This document shows, piece after piece, positions 6,125 through 9,785 of a DNA stretch of 9,785 nucleotides. The stretch is taken from the NCBI GenBank assembly GCA_003151275.1, contig PLXC01000047.1, positions 1 to 9,785 on the forward strand, in the 5' to 3' direction. How positions within the stretch are numbered: position 1 is the first letter of the stretch; each line of letters opens with the position of its first letter. Under the pieces are notes generated by a model. It did no database searches and had not been told where the DNA came from. It saw only the letters and a list, made by a program, of their open reading frames with translations. This stretch comes from Candidatus Melainabacteria bacterium (GTDB lineage: Bacteria; Cyanobacteriota; Vampirovibrionia; Obscuribacterales; Obscuribacteraceae). The translations under genes and the position numbers were made by a program.

Positions 6125-7744
6125 GTGAAGATTGCTCACTCACTTTACATGCAGACGCTTGGCATGGTGTTGTTCTATTTAGCAACTCTTTCCGCAATTG
6201 TTTTCATTTGTTTCAACGCACAATTCGGAATCGGCTGGGAAGCGCTATTAAAAAGTCCATTTGGTGATCGCGTTGATACGATAGCAGACGCTATCAGCAG
6301 CAACTTGCAGTCATCAGATCAAAAAAACTGGACGGAAATACTGAAGAACTTTGAAAAATTGTACAACGTTGACTTCTACGTTTTCGATATAACTGGACGC
6401 CAGCTAGCGGGGAAGAGTCTCACATTACCAAAGTCACTGGCTGACAAAGTGAATGAATTTCCGAACGGCATGCCACCATTCGGTCCACACGACAGGCACG
6501 GATTTCAACCGCCGTCCAACATGCACGGATTTCAACCACCGCACGACAGCCACGGGTTTCAACCGCTGCACGATATACACGGACTTCAACCGCCGCCTGG
6601 CATGCAATCTTTTAAATCGCCGGGCGATATGCGACCGCCGCACGATTTGGGTGGCTTTCAACAACCTCACGACACGCATGGATTTCACGGACCGCCGCCA
6701 TTCATGCACGCCCAGGGTCGCTTCATTTTGCACACAGATGATCCGGACACGTTTTTCGTTGGTACGAAAGTTGTATTGTTCGATGTTCTGCAAATGCGTC
6801 CGATGCCAAGTTTTGTGATAGCTAGCACAAACAATATTTGGCAAAGCACTTTGCTTTTTGATTTCAAGTTTTTGTCGTTCTTGGTTTTACTCGTATTGAT
6901 TTTATCGTTGATTTTTTGGTGGCCTTTCGTGCACCAAATAGCACTCTCAATTGGGGAGCTGACTACAGTCACCGAGAAGATTGCAGAAGGCAAATTCGAA
7001 ACACGAACTTCGTCAAAGAGACATGATGAGATTGGGCGGCTTGGGGATGCGGTCAACACGATGGCGCAGAGATTGAGCGAATATGTTTCGACCCAAAAGC
7101 GATTTCTTGCAGATATTTCGCATGAACTATTTTCACCACTGGCGCGACTGCATATGGCCCTTGAACTAATGGAAAGTTGTAAGCCAGAAGATAATCCAAG
7201 ACACATGCAGGAGATCAAGGAAGAGATCGATGAGATGCGAAATCTGATCAACGAATTACTAGCGTTCTCTAAAGCTGGTCTCAAACAGTCAGACATCGAG
7301 TTGGTTCGAGTGGATCTAAAGCAAGTGCTCGAGGAAGTAATTAGCAAATTTACCGAACAAACTCAAATTGAGTTATCACTCGCCTCAAGTTCTATCGTTG
7401 AAGGAGATCCTCTTCTTCTTTCGCGATCGTTTTCAAACATTCTTCGAAATAGCGTTAGATATGCTGGTGATGCAGGTCCGATCACGGTTCACTCAATCCT
7501 AAATGGATCAAACTTAACTATCACTTTTTCGGATTGCGGGCCTGGGGTACCAGAAGAAACTCTAAAATACCTGGGTCAACCTTTCTTTCGACCGGAATTT
7601 TCCAGAAATCGAAACTTGGGCGGATTTGGTCTGGGCCTAGCAATTGTGAGAAGCTGTATTCAAGCCTGTAATGGGTCAGTTACTTTATCAAATGGTGCAG
7701 AAGGCGGCTTGAAGGTTCAAGTTAAACTCAAGGCACTCGCTTAG
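6125..7744 (+). CDS. CpxA-like sensor histidine kinase with periplasmic His/Pro repeat insert, 539 aa
   Basis: This is an inner-membrane sensor kinase and partner of the regulator two bases upstream. Counting from GTG 6125: TM1 is about residues 12-34 (LGMVLFYLATLSAIVFICF), the periplasmic sensor about 35-238, TM2 about 247-268 (FLSFLVLLVLILSLIFWW), and HAMP about 269-322. HisKA carries H333 in ISHELFSPLARL. The ATPase domain has N442 in ILRNSVRY, G1 SDCGPGVPEE (D470) and G2 GGFGLGLAI, all intact. The HELxSPLARLxxALEL pattern is typical of CpxA-type kinases. The sensor domain is split: a normal front half (NVDFYVFDITGRQLAGKS) and back half (RFILHTDDPDTFFVGTKVVL) flank residues about 116-195, a His- and Pro-rich tandem repeat with a dozen histidines. 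That insert makes the protein longer than usual CpxA. The H-box has Phe where Arg or Lys is usual (HELF). The ligand is unknown; the histidines suggest a divalent metal (inference). Confidence 0.93.
   Translation: MKIAHSLYMQTLGMVLFYLATLSAIVFICFNAQFGIGWEALLKSPFGDRVDTIADAISSNLQSSDQKNWTEILKNFEKLYNVDFYVFDITGRQLAGKSLTLPKSLADKVNEFPNGMPPFGPHDRHGFQPPSNMHGFQPPHDSHGFQPLHDIHGLQPPPGMQSFKSPGDMRPPHDLGGFQQPHDTHGFHGPPPFMHAQGRFILHTDDPDTFFVGTKVVLFDVLQMRPMPSFVIASTNNIWQSTLLFDFKFLSFLVLLVLILSLIFWWPFVHQIALSIGELTTVTEKIAEGKFETRTSSKRHDEIGRLGDAVNTMAQRLSEYVSTQKRFLADISHELFSPLARLHMALELMESCKPEDNPRHMQEIKEEIDEMRNLINELLAFSKAGLKQSDIELVRVDLKQVLEEVISKFTEQTQIELSLASSSIVEGDPLLLSRSFSNILRNSVRYAGDAGPITVHSILNGSNLTITFSDCGPGVPEETLKYLGQPFFRPEFSRNRNLGGFGLGLAIVRSCIQACNGSVTLSNGAEGGLKVQVKLKALA
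6497..6703 (+). repeat. 27-bp tandem repeats coding HGFQPPHDx units
   Basis: Seven 9-residue units and one 6-residue unit follow in frame: HGFQPPSNM, HGFQPPHDS, HGFQPLHDI, HGLQPPPGM, QSFKSPGDM, RPPHDL, GGFQQPHDT, HGFHGPPPF. The first four DNA copies are very similar (cacgg-ttcaacc core), while the later ones have drifted. Unit loss of 9 bp in the sixth copy keeps the frame. The array lies in the periplasmic sensor domain of the kinase. Confidence 0.9.
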
Positions 7745-7769
7745 CACGCCACACATTACAACGTGTTTG

Positions 7770-7791
7770 TTCGGCAGCTTGAACTGCCGAA
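7770..7791 (+). terminator. Hairpin after the kinase gene, possible terminator
   Basis: TTCGGCAG (7770-7777) pairs perfectly with CTGCCGAA (7784-7791) around the loop CTTGAA, starting 26 bases past the kinase stop. The stem is strong enough for an intrinsic terminator, but no T-tract follows on either strand, so termination may be weak or the hairpin may only protect the 3' end. Confidence 0.4.
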
Positions 7792-7898
7792 AATTGCAGA
7801 AACCTCGCAGCGGCTCACGGCAGCCTCAAATCCTTCTGCTTTCGCTTGCACTCTCACTCGCAACCAACACCGCGATGAACAACGACAATTAGATCTGC

Positions 7899-7903
7899 AC
7901 CCC
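7899..7903. repeat. Candidate target-site duplication, left copy (ACCCC)
   Basis: ACCCC directly precedes the outer left terminal repeat region and matches ACCCC at 9719-9723 after the outer right repeat. Five bases is a usual duplication length for DDE elements, but a five-base match can occur by chance. Confidence 0.35.
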
Positions 7904-7905
7904 GC

Positions 7906-7928
7906 ATTGACTGACCAAAAATCGAACC
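7906..7928 (+). repeat. Outer left terminal repeat (diverged)
   Basis: Starts ATTGACTGACC and ends AAATCGAACC. It matches the inner left repeat at 16 of 23 ungapped positions, with both ends (ATTG and AAATCG-ACC) conserved, and begins exactly 35 bases before it. Confidence 0.6.
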
Positions 7929-7940
7929 ATTACAACGACT

Positions 7941-7963
7941 ATTGCCTAATTTGAAATCGTACC
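7941..7963 (+). repeat. Inner left terminal inverted repeat
   Basis: Begins ATTGCCTAATTTG and ends AAATCGTACC. It is the exact reverse complement of 9657-9679 over 23 bases. Confidence 0.9.
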
Positions 7964-7995
7964 CTTCCTATTGAGTTATCGATAGGGGGATTGAT

Positions 7996-8000
7996 GGAGG
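7996..8000 (+). promoter_or_regulatory. Ribosome binding site deciding the transposase start
   Basis: GGAGG is 5 bases before ATG 8006. Upstream in-frame starts exist (TTG 7991, ATG 7994), preceded only by the AGGGGG run near 7984-7989, so ATG 8006 is preferred with ATG 7994 as the alternative. Confidence 0.6.
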
Positions 8001-8005
8001 CAAAA

Positions 8006-9637
8006 ATGAGTCTTCAGGCGCGGCGTGAGCTGTTGAACAGGCTTCGTCCTCGATATCGAGGAGCGAACAAGAAGAGAAAGAACCAGATACTCTCTGAATT
8101 CATTGAGGTTACCCAATACGGGCGAAAACACGCCATTGCATTATTGAACAAAGATGAGCCACAAACAGACCGTCCGAAAGGAACTGGCAGGAGACGAAAA
8201 TACGATGACTCTGTCAAGCAAGCACTTGTGCAAATATGGCGCATTGCGAATGAGATTTGTTCGAAGCGCTTGATTCCTTTTCTTCCCGACTTGCTCGAAG
8301 CGTTGGAGAGAACAGGGCACTTGGAAGTGACTGAAGAAGTTCGGGACAAGCTTTTGAGTATGTGCCCAGCCACTGCCGATCAGCTTTTAGCTGCCGAACG
8401 TCGTGTTACGAATGGAAGATCCACGACTCGCTCAGGAAAACTGTTAAAGCGCCAAGTTCCGATTAGAACCTTTTCCGATTGGAATGATGTTGTCCCAGGA
8501 TTTTTCGAAGCAGATTTAGTTGCGCATTGCGGTGCCAACACCAGTGGGCAATACTTGAATAGTCTCGTGATGATTGATATCGCTACGTCGTGGACGGAGT
8601 GCTTTGCGCTTTTGCAAAAGGGCGAGGTAGAAGTCGTCGAGGCCATTAAGCATGCACAGGAAATTCTTCCTGTCACAATTTTGGGATTCGATTCTGATAA
8701 CGGCAGCGAGTTCATCAACCGTGGCGTTATCGATTTCTGCAGAGAAAATCATATTACATTCACCCGATCGCGACCGTACAAGAAGAACGACCAGGCGCAT
8801 GTGGAAGAGCGAAATGGCTCAGTGGTTAGGCGAACTGTTGGATACGATCGATATGAGGGCGAGGTCGCAAGACAGGCGCTTCAGCAGTTGTATCGTGCCA
8901 TGCGGCTGTATGTAAATTTCTTTCAGCCAAGCATGAAACTGATCTCCAAACAAAGGAATGGTGCCAAGGTCAGCAGGCAATATGATTCTGCCAAAACACC
9001 GTACAGAAGAATGCTCAATTTGTCGTGCGTCTCAGAAGAAACCAAATCCGCTCTGCGACTGACTTATTCGAACCTTGATCCTGTGTCTTTGATGAGAGAG
9101 CTAGAGCACTTACAAGATGCTTTTTGGAAGCATTCATGGCGACAGCCTGTCAGCGATGAGTGTGCGGAATCACTGGACTTGCGAATCACTCTGCTGGGCG
9201 AAGAAACACCTATCGAGAATGTAAAACGGTCAAGAAAAACGACTAGATCATTTTCATTCTCTGCCACCACTCCAAAAGTAGAGCAGGTAGAAACCAGTCG
9301 GAGATATCGAAAAACACGAAAACCTCAAAAACCACGAGGTCCGCAAACCTGGCGGACACGAAAAGATCCCTTCGAGAACGTAACCAATGAGATCGAAACC
9401 CACTTCCTGGGAAATCGAAATATCGCAGCAACGCAGTTATTGGCTGCGCTCCAAAAGAAGTATCCAGGACAATTTCCTGATGCGCTCAAACGGACTCTGA
9501 TGCGCCGTTTGCGGGCTCTTCGCAATTCAGGTGATGGACCACCAATTCCTGCTCCTGGCCGGCAAACCTACCCAAAGCATTACATACGAAAGAAGAAGTC
9601 GCTTGAAAACGACATCGTATATGGTGGCATTGTATAA
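8006..9637 (+). CDS. DD35E (rve-type) transposase, 543 aa
   Basis: This enzyme cuts and joins the element's ends. Counting from ATG 8006: an N-terminal helical DNA-binding region (about residues 5-65, LLNRLRPRYRGANKKRKNQI, then VTQYGRKHAIALLN, then a basic GTGRRRKY patch). The retroviral-integrase-type catalytic core (about 160-300) has D170 in FFEADLVAHCG, D231 in LGFDSDNGSEF and E267 in HVEERNG. D231 and E267 are 35 residues apart, hence DD35E. A basic linker (about 405-460, RKTRKPQKPRGPQTWRTRKD) follows. The C-terminal segment (NRNIAATQLLAALQKKYPGQ, then RTLMRRLRALR) resembles a domain found in several integrase-like transposases. The frame is uninterrupted, all catalytic residues are present, and it lies between perfect inverted repeats, so it is probably functional. 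Confidence 0.95.
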   Translation: MSLQARRELLNRLRPRYRGANKKRKNQILSEFIEVTQYGRKHAIALLNKDEPQTDRPKGTGRRRKYDDSVKQALVQIWRIANEICSKRLIPFLPDLLEALERTGHLEVTEEVRDKLLSMCPATADQLLAAERRVTNGRSTTRSGKLLKRQVPIRTFSDWNDVVPGFFEADLVAHCGANTSGQYLNSLVMIDIATSWTECFALLQKGEVEVVEAIKHAQEILPVTILGFDSDNGSEFINRGVIDFCRENHITFTRSRPYKKNDQAHVEERNGSVVRRTVGYDRYEGEVARQALQQLYRAMRLYVNFFQPSMKLISKQRNGAKVSRQYDSAKTPYRRMLNLSCVSEETKSALRLTYSNLDPVSLMRELEHLQDAFWKHSWRQPVSDECAESLDLRITLLGEETPIENVKRSRKTTRSFSFSATTPKVEQVETSRRYRKTRKPQKPRGPQTWRTRKDPFENVTNEIETHFLGNRNIAATQLLAALQKKYPGQFPDALKRTLMRRLRALRNSGDGPPIPAPGRQTYPKHYIRKKKSLENDIVYGGIV

Positions 9638-9656
9638 AACTTTGCGCAGCCTCTAT

Positions 9657-9679
9657 GGTACGATTTCAAATTAGGCAAT
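9657..9679 (-). repeat. Inner right terminal inverted repeat
   Basis: Exact 23-base reverse complement of 7941-7963, beginning GGTACGATTTC and ending AATTAGGCAAT. It lies 20 bases after the transposase stop. Confidence 0.9.
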
Positions 9680-9691
9680 GACGCGTGTCAT

Positions 9692-9715
9692 GGTACGATT
9701 TCTTAATTAGGCAAT
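9692..9715 (-). repeat. Outer right terminal repeat
   Basis: Begins GGTACGATTTC and ends AATTAGGCAAT like the inner right copy, differing only by TT in place of A in the centre. It starts 35 bases after the inner copy, the same pitch as on the left. Confidence 0.85.
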
Positions 9716-9718
9716 TCG

Positions 9719-9723
9719 ACCCC
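9719..9723. repeat. Candidate target-site duplication, right copy (ACCCC)
   Basis: Matches ACCCC at 7899-7903. It follows the outer right repeat after three bases (TCG). Confidence 0.35.
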
Positions 9724-9785
9724 TCAATTTAACTTGACGTTACTCACGCGATAACAATCATGTGAATTGTGGAATTAAATGGCAG

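Larger units (their letters stand above)
7904..9718 (+). mobile_element. Intact DD35E insertion sequence with doubled terminal repeats
   Basis: A single transposase gene fills the element, which is bounded on each side by two copies of a ~23-bp repeat. The inner copies (7941-7963 and 9657-9679) are perfect inverted repeats. The outer copies (7906-7928 and 9692-9715) have diverged. Copies on one side start 35 bases apart on both flanks. The outer limits used here are those that leave ACCCC on both sides. If only the inner pair is used, the element would be 7941-9679 and no clear duplication is seen (at most a 4-base CGAC at 7936-7939 and 9717-9720). The open reading frame and perfect inner ends suggest recent mobility. 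In ISfinder terms it would fall among rve-type elements often filed under ISNCY or IS1202-like groups; that assignment is from memory. Confidence 0.85.

Noticed and set aside
6497..6703. Regular repeats considered as a CRISPR array
   Set aside because: Units are contiguous 27-mers without spacers, in frame with and coding for part of the kinase.
6453..6844. Long open frames on both strands inside the kinase gene
   Set aside because: They are shadows produced by the 27-bp repeat. The kinase frame has the domains and the ribosome binding site.
7763..7954. Plus-strand 63-codon frame between the kinase and the transposon
   Set aside because: It runs through the terminator-like hairpin and into the transposon's terminal repeats, and lacks a ribosome binding site.
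9751..9775. Resemblance to the lac operator (GATAACAAT followed by ATTGTGGAATT) with an ACAAT/ATTGT inverted repeat
   Set aside because: The halves are in the wrong order and spacing for a lac operator, the 5-bp arms are short, and there is no gene in the remaining bases of the window to judge it by.

Overview
The window reads as a chromosomal segment of a Gram-negative-type bacterium. Genes are well spaced, base composition is roughly balanced, Shine-Dalgarno sequences are clear, one exported protein has a signal peptide, and there is a CpxA/CpxR-like two-component pair. The gene style (many unassigned soluble proteins, large beta-helix exoproteins, remnants of signalling kinases) recalls Candidatus Obscuribacterales / Melainabacteria. 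That is an impression; no marker gene here proves it.

Layout. Positions 1-273 hold the frameshifted end of a decayed histidine kinase gene with its H-box still readable. Positions 517-939 (+) and 1243-1992 (-) are two convergent genes of unknown function, each with a near-ideal ribosome binding site. The second encodes degenerate repeats of about 42 residues carrying a TGHPG-type motif. A 166-base divergent spacer separates it from a large exported protein (2159-4558, +) with a signal peptide, two IPT/TIG-like segments and a right-handed beta-helix of the pectate-lyase-3 type. The 838 bases from 4559 to 5396 have no confident gene. They hold two small overlapping ORFs (one with two CxxC pairs), a minus-strand coding remnant, a perfect 8-bp dyad and a candidate promoter.

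That promoter leads into a two-gene operon: an OmpR/CpxR-type response regulator (5397-6122) and, two bases later, a CpxA-like sensor kinase (6125-7744). The kinase is the most distinctive gene here. Its periplasmic sensor domain is interrupted by a His/Pro-rich array of tandem 9-residue (27-bp) repeats, which suggests metal sensing or another surface-related input. Both partners also depart from consensus at a normally conserved residue: HELFSP in the kinase H-box and KSF instead of KPF in the receiver.

The right end is an apparently intact DD35E transposon (about 7904-9718) with one full-length transposase gene (8006-9637). Its ends are unusual. Each side carries two copies of a ~23-bp terminal repeat at a 35-bp pitch. 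The inner pair is a perfect inverted repeat and the outer pair is diverged, and a 5-bp ACCCC duplication flanks the outer pair.

Functionally, the regulator and kinase form one phosphorelay, and the dyad upstream of them is a candidate autoregulatory site. The exported beta-helix protein lies upstream on the same strand but is separated by 838 bases, so a regulatory link is only a hypothesis. The transposon lies 159 bases past the kinase stop and does not break any recognisable gene.
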